Part shown: in pieces, positions 55,520 through 64,000 of the stretch
How the letters are laid out: every line of letters begins with the position of its first letter
Position numbering within the stretch: the stretch's first letter is position 1
Source of the DNA: JAFGDI01 sp963667715
Lineage (GTDB): Bacteria > Planctomycetota > Phycisphaerae > Sedimentisphaerales > SM23-30
DNA: 64,000 nt
Direction: 5' to 3'
Assembly (NCBI GenBank): GCA_963667715.1
Contig: OY763926.1
Coordinates: 2,542,001 to 2,606,000, forward strand
Made by a program: the position numbers and the translations under genes
The notes under the pieces: model-generated
What the model saw: only the letters and a program-made list of their open reading frames with translations
Told to the model about the DNA's origin: nothing
The model's database searches: none

Positions 55520-57622
55520 ATGTCAAATAATAGCAAAACAATAATATCACTTAAGTATATTCTCATTACTGTAATAGCAGCTTTCACTTTTTGGGGCACT
55601 AACCTATCTGCTCAGCAGTTTGACACTAGCTACAGCCCAGTCGTTAACTCTGATGCTGAAGACTGCCTAAATAGCTGGACTTTTGAAAGTGCGAAAATAG
55701 TTAAAAGCGGTAAAAAAGGAAAGTGTTTTCTGCTGGGCGGCTCGAGCCAGGAAGCTTCTATTTGCTCAGAACCTGTCTCTATACGTAAAAATGAAGCAGT
55801 CCAGCTGCAATTTGATATTATGACAGTTAAAAGCTCTACACCATGTACCGCAGAGATCATCTCATACTCTTATGACAAAAAGACTGTACTGTCCAATGCG
55901 ACATTCAAATGCAAACTATCAAATAGCTGGTCACCACAGATATTCAATTGCCGGGTTGACAAGAATGCCTACTATGTGGCTGTCAAATTCTCTATGCCGG
56001 CAGCTGGCAGTAAAGCCAAAACATATATAGATAATATTTTTCTCGCTCGCGAAATAAGCTTTAATCCACTCTACGGCGATATCAAGCCAATGACACCTGG
56101 AACCACCCTTTATACATACCGCAAAGGCTCTCGCAGAAATAACCTTCAGGCTATAGCTATCGGTTCATTACAGGGAACTACCGCCAGAGTAACTGGCCCG
56201 CATATCTGGCTCGATTCTGGCGATGACACGCATCTGGATAATTTCTCACAGAACTATGGAATAAAGATCGATAGAAAGTATGAAAATAACTTCGTTGGCC
56301 TTATCAAGGAAATGAAGCCTTATACCAGTGGCCAGTACGTACTTTACGATATAAATGACAGTCCATCTCTGAGTGCCGCTAATACTCTGGCCGGACTAGT
56401 CGATGGTATGGCGATCGATATAAAGATTGAAAATCTGGCAAAGGCCAGTGGTTATACCATGGCTCTTGACGCACGCGGTAAAGACTGTCGCTGGGTATAT
56501 GAAAACTACCGCGACCAGCTAAACTATGACGGAATTGTCATCCATACCAACGACTATAAGATACACCCTAGTGTAGATTGCCTGATAGATTGGAGCCCTG
56601 CGACTAAAAGCATTTGCTGGTGGCTGGCTGACGATAAATATTCCCGTGAAGTTTACCGCAGTATGTCGCCATGTTCTCCGGCTTTCGGCTGGCAGGACCC
56701 AACTACTGACGATGAAGGACTTACGGTTAAGATCCACTCTGAAGAAGGCCTGTTCCAGATGCCTAGCGACTGGATGACCAACCTGAGTGTTCACGCTTCT
56801 TTTGGCCCTATGCTCAAGGATAAGCAGTTCAAGCAGAAGCTCGAAAGAAAAGAGCCACCTACTGAAGACAATGTTCATTATGTCACTATTGTGATGAGTG
56901 ATATGGACAATATCCTCACCGAAATCGGCACAAATTCGTTCTACTCAAATAAACGCTACTTCGCCAATGACCATCGCGGCGAGTTTCCAATGAGCTGGGG
57001 AATGGCTCCTTCACTGGTAGAACTATCGCCAACAGCGGTTGAACTGTGGTATAATGCAGCGACTAAAACCGATGCTTTTGTCGGCTATTGTGGTCTGGGC
57101 TACTTCTACCCGAATGTTGCCCCTTATCTGCAGAGCCATATGCAGCGTCTGGAAGGTTTTATTAAAAGAGCAGACCTGAAAACCATGCTTCTTATCGACA
57201 GAGTATTACCAGATAACAAGTTTAGCGGAGAATATTACAAGCCATATGCCGAGTATTTCATGAATCTGGAACAGATCCACGGTCTGTACTATATGGAATA
57301 TGTCGAGTACGCCCCGCACGGCGGCAAGATATACTGGTACAATAATAAACCAATGGTTACAGCCAGATTCGATTATAGAAATGAAGAGTTTTATTCAGCA
57401 GTTCGCAGCACGCCGGAAAAACTAGCCGACACCCTGAACGCTCTGCCGCGTGATCCGCATGATCCGGACAGCTATAGTATGGTGACAGTCCACGCCTGGA
57501 GCAAAGGTATGGACGATATTGCAGAGGCCGTAAAACTGCTAGATGAGAATGTAAAAGTGGTTAATGCTGAAGAATTTATCGAATTGCTAAGGAAAAACAT
57601 ACCGGCAAATAAGCGTAAATAA
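55520..57622 (+). CDS. Secreted GxGYxYP-domain protein of unknown function
   Basis: A 700-residue exported protein (hydrophobic signal at about 12-32, YILITVIAAFTFWGTNLSA). Residues about 35-185 form a beta-sandwich, possibly a carbohydrate-binding module. The remainder carries the name-giving motif CGLGYFYP (GxGYxYP, near residue 525), preceded by VTIVMSDMDNI and SWGMAPSL, which suit a barrel fold resembling polysaccharide deacetylase/glycosidase-like TIM barrels. The family is found next to glycan-degradation genes in Bacteroidota and Planctomycetota, and its activity is, as far as I know, not established. Being directly behind a GH92 gene, it probably acts on the same glycan. Confidence 0.82.
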   Translation: MSNNSKTIISLKYILITVIAAFTFWGTNLSAQQFDTSYSPVVNSDAEDCLNSWTFESAKIVKSGKKGKCFLLGGSSQEASICSEPVSIRKNEAVQLQFDIMTVKSSTPCTAEIISYSYDKKTVLSNATFKCKLSNSWSPQIFNCRVDKNAYYVAVKFSMPAAGSKAKTYIDNIFLAREISFNPLYGDIKPMTPGTTLYTYRKGSRRNNLQAIAIGSLQGTTARVTGPHIWLDSGDDTHLDNFSQNYGIKIDRKYENNFVGLIKEMKPYTSGQYVLYDINDSPSLSAANTLAGLVDGMAIDIKIENLAKASGYTMALDARGKDCRWVYENYRDQLNYDGIVIHTNDYKIHPSVDCLIDWSPATKSICWWLADDKYSREVYRSMSPCSPAFGWQDPTTDDEGLTVKIHSEEGLFQMPSDWMTNLSVHASFGPMLKDKQFKQKLERKEPPTEDNVHYVTIVMSDMDNILTEIGTNSFYSNKRYFANDHRGEFPMSWGMAPSLVELSPTAVELWYNAATKTDAFVGYCGLGYFYPNVAPYLQSHMQRLEGFIKRADLKTMLLIDRVLPDNKFSGEYYKPYAEYFMNLEQIHGLYYMEYVEYAPHGGKIYWYNNKPMVTARFDYRNEEFYSAVRSTPEKLADTLNALPRDPHDPDSYSMVTVHAWSKGMDDIAEAVKLLDENVKVVNAEEFIELLRKNIPANKRK

Positions 57623-57673
57623 GTCTTAACGAAAATAAAAACAAATTTTATTGCTCAATACTCAACCCCAAGG

Positions 57674-57728
57674 GCTTTCCAGTTGTATTATACTACTCTT
57701 TGGTAGATAATTGATACTTTTGGAAAGC
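57674..57728. promoter_or_regulatory. Inverted repeat upstream of the second GH2 gene
   Basis: GCTTTCCA (57674-57681) and TGGAAAGC (57721-57728) are perfect inverted copies 39 bases apart, with a small CTAC/GTAG hairpin between. A related TGGAAAGG lies just before the GH2 ATG. It may be a leader structure or a looped operator; evidence is modest. Confidence 0.3.
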
Positions 57729-57786
57729 AACTTTTGAACCAGCCATTCCAATTGTGCTTGGCTTTCTTCTGGAAAGGTATTGAAAG

Positions 57787-60702
57787 ATGATCCGCTTTTT
57801 ATCTGCAATAATAGTTGTACTGCTTACTGGCCACATTTCACTGGCAAGTGAAAACCATAGACAGACATATAATTTCAACTATGGCTGGAAGCTCAGCGTC
57901 GGCGACCCGGGTAATGCCCAGCAGCCAGATTTTGATGACAGCAGCTGGCAGGCGATATCACTGCCTCACGCATGGAATGAAGATGAAGCATTCAAGCTGG
58001 ATATTCACGATCTCTCTAACGGCATATGCTGGTATCGCAAGCACTTCGCCCTGCCGGAGAACTGCGGGGCCATGGTATTTCTTGAATTTGAAGGTGTAAG
58101 ACAGGCTGCTGAAGTGTACCTGAATGGCACCTGGATCGGTCGTCATGAAAATGGAGCTATGGCCTTTGGACTTGATATCAGCAATGCGGTGCAACGCGGG
58201 CCAGACAGCGATAATATTATTGCAGTTCACACAGACAGCAGCTGGGACTATCGAGAAAAAAGCTCAAACAGTCGCTATCAATGGTCCGACAAAAACTTCA
58301 ATGCCAACTACGGTGGTATCCCGAAAAACGTCAAACTTCACTGCAGCGGTAAGCTGTATCAAACCCTGCCGCTCTACTCTAATCTAGGAACGACCGGCAC
58401 GTACATATACGCCAATCAATTCGATATCACTGGAAAAACAGCAAGAATTAATGCTGAAAGTCAAGTATGCAACGCTTCTGATAAAATCGTTAAGTTCAAG
58501 TATCTCGTGTCACTCGAATCACTTGACGGCGACACACTCAAGACCTTCACCAGTAAAACTGTAACGGTTTTACCTGGCGAAACAACCAATGTAAAAGCAT
58601 CATCGCCTGTGTCTAATCTGGAATTCTGGAGCTGGGGATATGGCTATCTATATAATGTCAAAACATCACTGATAGTAAATGGTAAAGCTGTAGATACCGT
58701 TTGCACCCAAACTGGTTTTCGCAAAACAGCATTTAATTCCGGTATGTTCTATCTTAACGACCGGGTATTACAGCTCAAAGGCTATGCCCAGCGAACCAGT
58801 AACGAATGGCCGGCGGTTGGAATGTCTGTACCGCCATGGCTCAGCGATTTCAGTAATCGCCTGATAACCGAAAGCAACGGTAATCTAGTCCGCTGGATGC
58901 ATATTACACCATGGAAGCAGGACGTGGAATCGTGTGATCGGGTAGGGCTTATCCAGGCTATGCCCGCCGGTGACTCTGAAAAGGATGTATCAGACAGACG
59001 CTGGGGGCAACGCTGCGAGCTTATGCGTGATGCTATTATCTATAACCGCAATAATCCAAGTATTATATTCTATGAAGGCGGTAATGAAAACATAAGTGAA
59101 GAACATATGGCAGAGCTCAAGTCTATTCGTGACACATATGACCCGTATGGCGGGCGTGCAATCGGCAGCCGGGAAATGCTCGATAGTAAAATCGCTGAAT
59201 ACGGCGGTGAAATGCTTTATATCAATAAAAGTTCCGGCAAGCCAGTCTGGGCCATGGAATACTCTCGTGATGAAGGACTCAGACGGTACCAGGATGAATT
59301 TACCTGGCCATATCATAAAGATTCACCAGCTTATAACCGTAATCAGGATTCACATGCAATTGAAAATATCATCAGATGGTTCGATTATTGGCAATGCAGA
59401 CCAGGGACCGGCAAGCGAGTAAGTTCCGGAGGCGTAAATATAGTTTTCTCTGATACCAATACCCATTTTCGCGGCGATGAAAACTATAGACGCAGCGGTG
59501 AAGTTGATGCTATGCGTATACCAAAGGACGGTTTCTTTGTTCATCAGGTAATGTGGGATGGCTGGGTTGATACAGAGAAATATGGTATCTATATCTTCGG
59601 CCATTGGAACTATAAGTCGGATACGGTTAAAGATATTTCCGCCTGTTCAACAGCGGAAAAAGTTGAGCTTTTTATAAATGGTAAATCGCAGGGCTTTGGC
59701 CAACGCAGCTATGATTTTCTATTTACCTTCAATAATATAGTTTTTGAGCCAGGTGAGATTACGGCTATCGGATATGACAATGAAGATAATGTACTATGCC
59801 GCACAGAAAGAAAAACTGCCAGAGAACCAGCAGCGATAAAGTTACGGGCTATTACCTCACCTGAGGGCTTCACTGCTGACGGTGCTGATCTTGCCCTAAT
59901 TGAAGTAGAAGTGGTTGACGCTAACGGTCTACGCTGCCCTACCGCCTTTAATGAGATCAGCTTCGAGCTGACTGGCCCCGCTCAGTGGCGAGGAGGAATA
60001 GCTCAAGGCCCAGGTAACTATATTCTAAGCAAAACTCTGCCAGTAGAGCTAGGAGTTAACCGTATACTGGTACGTTCACTAACTACAGGCGGTAAGATAA
60101 CTGTAAAAGCCACAGCAGAAGATCTACGTCCTGCTGAAATAACGCTCATCTCTGAACCTGTCACAGTATCTGGCGGGCTATCAGAGTACCTCCCTGCTGC
60201 TCAACTACCTGTCAATCTCAACAGAGGTCCTACCCCTACCGGTAACAGCTTTACAACTAAGCGTACGCCAATCAAAATCGTTTCAGCAATAGCAGGGGCT
60301 AACAATTCAAAAACCACCCTCAGTTATGACGATAATGAAATGACCAACTGGGATAATCACAATGAAAAAGAGAATGGCTGGATATCTTACCAGTTCGATA
60401 AGAGACACACCGTCAGCCAGGTTGTCGCTAAATTCTCCGGCTGGAGAACTAGAAGCTATCCTATTCGAATAATGGTTGACGATAAGGAAGTATTCAAAGG
60501 TGACAGCCCTAAAAGTCTGGGCTATGTCACATTCGACTTTAAACCAACAACCGGCAGGACAGTTTCTATTGAGCTAATAGGAGCAAATAAAGATGAAGAT
60601 GCTTTTGACCTGGTCGAAGTCACCGGCAAAAAAGATGAACAAGGCCAGATCAGCCAGACCACAAAAGGCAACTTATCAATCGTTGAAATAGAAATATATT
60701 AA
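57787..60702 (+). CDS. Secreted GH2 glycosidase with C-terminal discoidin-like domain
   Basis: A 971-residue enzyme with signal MIRFLSAIIVVLLTGHISLA. The sugar-binding domain contains YNFNYGWKLSVGD, WQAISLPHAWNEDEAF and CWYRKHFALPE. In the barrel, YEGGNENI gives Glu434 (acid/base) and PVWAMEYSRDEG gives Glu491 (nucleophile). After about residue 690 come beta domains typical of large GH2 beta-galactosidases (LFINGKSQGF, then an Ig-like TADGADLALIEVEVVDANG). The last 130 residues (NNSKTTLSYDDNEMTNWDNH...) resemble an F5/8-type carbohydrate-binding domain. It is probably a beta-galactosidase or related enzyme trimming the glycan attacked by GH92 and GH31. GGAAAGG precedes the ATG. Confidence 0.9.
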   Translation: MIRFLSAIIVVLLTGHISLASENHRQTYNFNYGWKLSVGDPGNAQQPDFDDSSWQAISLPHAWNEDEAFKLDIHDLSNGICWYRKHFALPENCGAMVFLEFEGVRQAAEVYLNGTWIGRHENGAMAFGLDISNAVQRGPDSDNIIAVHTDSSWDYREKSSNSRYQWSDKNFNANYGGIPKNVKLHCSGKLYQTLPLYSNLGTTGTYIYANQFDITGKTARINAESQVCNASDKIVKFKYLVSLESLDGDTLKTFTSKTVTVLPGETTNVKASSPVSNLEFWSWGYGYLYNVKTSLIVNGKAVDTVCTQTGFRKTAFNSGMFYLNDRVLQLKGYAQRTSNEWPAVGMSVPPWLSDFSNRLITESNGNLVRWMHITPWKQDVESCDRVGLIQAMPAGDSEKDVSDRRWGQRCELMRDAIIYNRNNPSIIFYEGGNENISEEHMAELKSIRDTYDPYGGRAIGSREMLDSKIAEYGGEMLYINKSSGKPVWAMEYSRDEGLRRYQDEFTWPYHKDSPAYNRNQDSHAIENIIRWFDYWQCRPGTGKRVSSGGVNIVFSDTNTHFRGDENYRRSGEVDAMRIPKDGFFVHQVMWDGWVDTEKYGIYIFGHWNYKSDTVKDISACSTAEKVELFINGKSQGFGQRSYDFLFTFNNIVFEPGEITAIGYDNEDNVLCRTERKTAREPAAIKLRAITSPEGFTADGADLALIEVEVVDANGLRCPTAFNEISFELTGPAQWRGGIAQGPGNYILSKTLPVELGVNRILVRSLTTGGKITVKATAEDLRPAEITLISEPVTVSGGLSEYLPAAQLPVNLNRGPTPTGNSFTTKRTPIKIVSAIAGANNSKTTLSYDDNEMTNWDNHNEKENGWISYQFDKRHTVSQVVAKFSGWRTRSYPIRIMVDDKEVFKGDSPKSLGYVTFDFKPTTGRTVSIELIGANKDEDAFDLVEVTGKKDEQGQISQTTKGNLSIVEIEIY

Positions 60703-60844
60703 AACTGAATACAATGCAGCTTGAACCGGCATAAATAACTATTCACTTGATAATACCTGTTATTTTGCTATTATTTGGTTATCCGCTAACAAGAACTGGT
60801 TATTTACAAAACTTTCAAAGCAAATTTTGGAAAGGAGCTGCAAA

Positions 60845-63631
60845 ATGCTCAAAAGAAGTTGCCTTATGGTACTTTCCCTGTTCTGTTCTTCTGTTTATTC
60901 AGGTATTCTGTTACAAGATAACTATTCTGGTAAACTCCCCTCTGCTCTGACAACAGTAAATGTTTCTTCTGACAGTCTGAATTATCCATATCTAGCCGAA
61001 AGTGGCGGCAGTGTAATTCTAAAAGACTGCAATGATGGATTATGCTATAAACTATCCCCTAAAGCTATAGAAAAGGTTGAGTCTGGCACTATCTATTTAG
61101 CAGTATCATTCAAAAATCTCAACGCCAGCTGTAATAGTAAATTTGCAGGTATATTTCTTTACAAAGATAATACTGAAGTATTTGGTGCCGGAAATGATTT
61201 TGGTTCTGATCAATATACATTCTGGATACCAGGTGGTCAGACCACCAGAATCACCGATACTGAGCGTCACATGGACCAGCAGGTACACCGTCTGCTAATA
61301 GAAATTAGTCAGAATAAAACAAGGATCGCCCTGGACCCTATCGTTGGCCGCAGTGTTAGTCGTCAGCCAGACCATATATGGACTGAATACCCTGCAACAA
61401 TCGATTTCGATGAAATACGCCTTCGCTGCGGTGAAAATAATTGTTCATGGCAGTTTGACGAACTTGTGCTAGCAGACTCATTTGAAGACACCTGTCCAAC
61501 CGACAGTGATCACGGTGAATATATTAACTTCATTACCAATGGGGCCAAATCACCGGCCAGAACTGAGCTGATCTATAATAATATTGCTCGATTTTGGTCA
61601 GACTATGTCAAGCCGGGCGATGAGCCGTATTCTTTAGCTCTACAGTCAAAGCTGCCGGCGGCTGGCCCCCTACCTGAAAACTTTCCGATAAAACCCGCTT
61701 TTTCACAAACAGAGGGTAAAAAACACGTTTATATCCCCATTGACACTGAAACAGACCTTTACGGCACAGGTGAGGTAACCGGCTCTCTGCTCCGTAACGG
61801 CTATAAGATAGTTTTGCAGAATATTGATATTCCTCGTTACGCCAAACCCGACCAGCTATACCAGAGTCACCCATGGGTTATTGGGGTGAATCCAGACGGC
61901 ACTGCTTTTGGCGTGCTATTTGATACTACATGGCCAGCTACTCTCGACTTAAGCTCAGGTATTCTTTTCACTACCGATGATGATGTCGAGACTTTCCCCG
62001 TTATCATCTGCCAGGGTTTTTCACCTCAGCAAGTAATGAGCCAGCTTGCCAAGCTCATCGGAACTATTCCAATGCCGCCTCGCTGGTCACTAGGCTACCA
62101 TCAGTGCCGCTGGTCATACTACCCGGATGCTCGGGCACGCGAAATAGGCGACCTGTTCAGGGCTAAGCAAATGCCATGTGATGTTATCTGGTTTGACATA
62201 CATTATATGGACGGATTCCGAATATTTACCTTTGATAAGAATAATTTCCCTGATCCTAAAGCTACCAATGATTATCTGCATTCTCTCGGATTCAAGACCA
62301 TCTGGATGGTCAATCCGGGTATAAAGGATGAAAAAGGATACGGCATCTGCGATAGTGGCACAGAAAACGATGTCTGGGTGCAAACTGCGGAAGGTGAAAC
62401 CCTTAAAGGTAACGTACACCCCGGCCGCTGCGTATTTCCTGACTTTACCAGCCCACGAGTTCGCAAATGGTGGGGCGAGCTTTATCGCGACTTCATGGCA
62501 CTTGGTATAGACGGCGTTTGGAACGATATGAACGAGCCGTACGTAGGAGGTGGCCCGGATAACACTATGCCGATGGATAGTCTCCATCGCGGCGGTGGCG
62601 ACCTGCCGCCAGGCACCCACAAAAAGTACCATAATATATATGGTATGTATATGGCAAAAGGCTCATACGAAGGCATACAAGAGCTTTACCCCGATAAAAG
62701 ACCATTTGTACTCACAAGGTCAAACTATATCGGCGGCCAACGTTATGCGGCAACCTGGACAGGCGATAATAATTCATCCTGGGAACATCTCAAATGGTCT
62801 ATCCCTATGGCAATGAACATGTCACTGGCCGGTCAGCCGTTTAGCGGACCTGATATTGGCGGCTTCAATTTTGATGCACCGGTTGAGCTCTGGAAACACT
62901 GGATCTCCGTTGGAGCATTCTATCCATTTAGCCGTGCTCATGCCACAATTGGCACCAGTAATCAGGAACCATGGGAGTTTGGTCCAGAAGCTGAAATTAT
63001 CTCCAGAGTAGCCCTCCAGAGACGTTATTGGCTTATGCCATATCTTTACAGTCTATTTGCTAAATCACACAAGACAGGCCAGCCTGTGATGAATCCTATA
63101 TTCTTTGCAGACCCGGCCGATATGTCGCTAAGAATGGAAAATGGAGCTTTCTTACTGGGACAGGATCTTATTATTGTACCAAAGTGGGCCTCTGCCCCTC
63201 AGCTGCCTTCTGGCAACTGGCCGCTGGTTTCGCTCGTTGGCGAAGATACCGCCAATGACCAATATCAATGTGATGTAAGGATCAGGCCGGGTGCAATTGT
63301 CCCACTGGGGCCTGTTGTACAAACCACCGCCGAACTGCCAGCTCTCTCTGAGCTAACTCTGCTGATCAACCTGGACGATGACGGCAAGGCCAGAGGCGGA
63401 GTATACGAGGACGCTGGCGACGGCTATGAGTTTAAGGAAGGCCAGTATTCTATCTCTGGCTTCTCAGCCGAACGTAACGGCAATAATGTTATCGTCCGTT
63501 GCGAAGGAACGAAAGGAAACCTTGCCCCTGAGAGTCGTATAGTTAAGCTGGAACTTATCGAATCTGGAAAAGTCTACCATGCACTGGGTGATATCTGCTC
63601 AAAAGATGGTATAAAAATACTACTGAACTAA
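60845..63631 (+). CDS. Secreted GH31 family glycosidase (alpha-glucosidase/xylosidase type)
   Basis: The frame opens at 60827, but the ATG at 60845 follows GGAAAGGAG and starts a signal peptide (MLKRSCLMVLSLFCSSVYSG), giving 928 residues. An N-terminal lectin-like region of about 210 residues is unusual for simple GH31 enzymes. The catalytic barrel has WFDIHYMDGFRIFTFD, GVWNDMNEPYVGG (Asp561, nucleophile) and ATWTGDNNSSWEHL (Asp641, acid/base), plus PFSGPDIGGF and PFSRAHATIG. GH31 enzymes are retaining alpha-glucosidases, alpha-xylosidases and relatives. It is the last gene of the glycan cluster and is followed by a strong terminator. Confidence 0.92.
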   Translation: MLKRSCLMVLSLFCSSVYSGILLQDNYSGKLPSALTTVNVSSDSLNYPYLAESGGSVILKDCNDGLCYKLSPKAIEKVESGTIYLAVSFKNLNASCNSKFAGIFLYKDNTEVFGAGNDFGSDQYTFWIPGGQTTRITDTERHMDQQVHRLLIEISQNKTRIALDPIVGRSVSRQPDHIWTEYPATIDFDEIRLRCGENNCSWQFDELVLADSFEDTCPTDSDHGEYINFITNGAKSPARTELIYNNIARFWSDYVKPGDEPYSLALQSKLPAAGPLPENFPIKPAFSQTEGKKHVYIPIDTETDLYGTGEVTGSLLRNGYKIVLQNIDIPRYAKPDQLYQSHPWVIGVNPDGTAFGVLFDTTWPATLDLSSGILFTTDDDVETFPVIICQGFSPQQVMSQLAKLIGTIPMPPRWSLGYHQCRWSYYPDARAREIGDLFRAKQMPCDVIWFDIHYMDGFRIFTFDKNNFPDPKATNDYLHSLGFKTIWMVNPGIKDEKGYGICDSGTENDVWVQTAEGETLKGNVHPGRCVFPDFTSPRVRKWWGELYRDFMALGIDGVWNDMNEPYVGGGPDNTMPMDSLHRGGGDLPPGTHKKYHNIYGMYMAKGSYEGIQELYPDKRPFVLTRSNYIGGQRYAATWTGDNNSSWEHLKWSIPMAMNMSLAGQPFSGPDIGGFNFDAPVELWKHWISVGAFYPFSRAHATIGTSNQEPWEFGPEAEIISRVALQRRYWLMPYLYSLFAKSHKTGQPVMNPIFFADPADMSLRMENGAFLLGQDLIIVPKWASAPQLPSGNWPLVSLVGEDTANDQYQCDVRIRPGAIVPLGPVVQTTAELPALSELTLLINLDDDGKARGGVYEDAGDGYEFKEGQYSISGFSAERNGNNVIVRCEGTKGNLAPESRIVKLELIESGKVYHALGDICSKDGIKILLN

Positions 63632-63667
63632 TCCAGCCAACATTATCCAGCTTAGGTGATAATAAAC

Positions 63668-63707
63668 AAAAAAGAGGTATCTGCTCGCGGGCAAATACCT
63701 CTTTTTT
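63668..63707. terminator. Bidirectional terminator, GH31/RNase P RNA
   Basis: AAAAAAGAGGTAT (63668-63680) pairs with ATACCTCTTTTTT (63695-63707); the stem continues after a mismatch through TGC/GCA around the loop TCGCGG. It stops GH31 from the left and RNase P RNA from the right. Confidence 0.92.
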
Positions 63708-63741
63708 ATAACCTTTTACAGCTATTAAAATAAATTCCACT

Positions 63742-64000
63742 GTGCTTATAAGCCGGGTTCTGTCTCCATAAATGGATGACGGTCATTTAACTTGACTGAC
63801 GGTTACCCGTTCAGCTCCTGGCATAAAGCCAGCGCGATCTACCCGAATCTCACTGTGCCGGGCCGACACTCGATTCTGCTTGATCTTGCAGGAGGTGGGG
63901 TTTACCATGCCGTTACTGTTACCAGCTCCGCGGTGCGCTCTTACCGCACCATTTCAACCTTACCTGTGGCCGAAGCCCATCGGCGGTATTTTTTCTGTTG
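63742..64000 (-). ncRNA. rnpB: RNase P RNA (type A), 3' part, runs off the window
   Basis: On the minus strand the sequence contains the hallmarks of the catalytic RNA: AAGAGCGCACCGCGGAG (complement near 63930-63946), GGTAAACCCCACCTCC (near 63892-63907), and the 3' end ACAGAACCCGGCTTA (complement of 63749-63763). These match the conserved P4/J-regions and 3' strand of bacterial RNase P RNA. The 5' half, with its GAGGAAAGTCCGGGC-type motif, lies beyond base 64000. It processes tRNA precursors such as the tRNA-Leu seen here. The 3' boundary is approximate. Confidence 0.93.

Noticed and set aside
1..64000. CRISPR arrays, rRNA genes, integrases or transposases
   Set aside because: No regularly spaced direct repeats, rRNA signatures or transposase/integrase motifs were found in the window.

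Overview
The window looks like a chromosomal segment of an anaerobic planctomycete, most likely class Phycisphaerae and near Sedimentisphaerales. This is an inference. It rests on a secreted protein with a planctomycete-style dockerin-like EF-hand segment (11914-13686), an oversized SecA with large insertions, paired secreted PQQ-type beta-propellers, many secreted glycoside hydrolases plus a sulfatase, and an anaerobe-type (class I) hybrid cluster protein. Base composition is moderately AT-rich, with local departures: a very AT-rich KAP NTPase gene and a visibly GC-richer GH43 gene.

Layout. (1) 1-6587, minus strand: a chaperone run transcribed groEL, groES, second groEL, dnaJ, grpE, FmdB-like zinc ribbon, yacG, and a truncated membrane protein. 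A 74-bp MITE-like element sits between dnaJ and grpE; a longer 161-bp copy lies at 13831-13991. (2) 6933-17515: bacteriohemerythrin, a 1267-residue secA, a secreted GLUG/dockerin-like protein, maf, a sodium:solute symporter and L-serine ammonia-lyase. (3) 17787-23028, plus strand: leuS, uppP and a MocR-type regulator. (4) 23115-27780, minus: a GH2 enzyme followed by a formylglycine-type sulfatase, with a hairpin between them. (5) 28272-33510: Rrf2 regulator and hcp (nitrosative or oxidative stress), then YkgJ-like protein, pgl and tRNA-Leu(CAA) on the minus strand, then metY on the plus strand. (6) 33595-43699: a long minus-strand run of miaA, a nucleotidyltransferase/radical-SAM-like/SPASM fusion without the SAM cluster cysteines, an unknown membrane-anchored protein, a NeuA-type cytidylyltransferase, two PQQ beta-propellers, a cation diffusion facilitator and an SBP-type sensor kinase. 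(7) 43797-48011: a secreted beta-helix protein and a GH43 enzyme. (8) 48012-53006: a transfer-like patch with a membrane-anchored KAP P-loop NTPase and an NADH oxidase. (9) 53329-63631, plus strand: a glycan-degradation cluster (GH92, GxGYxYP protein, GH2, GH31) behind a promoter overlapped by a perfect inverted repeat. (10) 63742-64000: the 3' part of RNase P RNA on the minus strand.

How it fits together. The secreted glycosidases and sulfatase suggest growth on complex, partly sulfated or mannosylated glycans. Hemerythrin, hcp and NADH oxidase suggest an anaerobe that meets oxygen and NO. The most unusual parts are the miaA/SPASM-like/unknown/NeuA gene set, the MITE-like repeat pair, the KAP NTPase patch and the GxGYxYP protein inside a mannosidase cluster.
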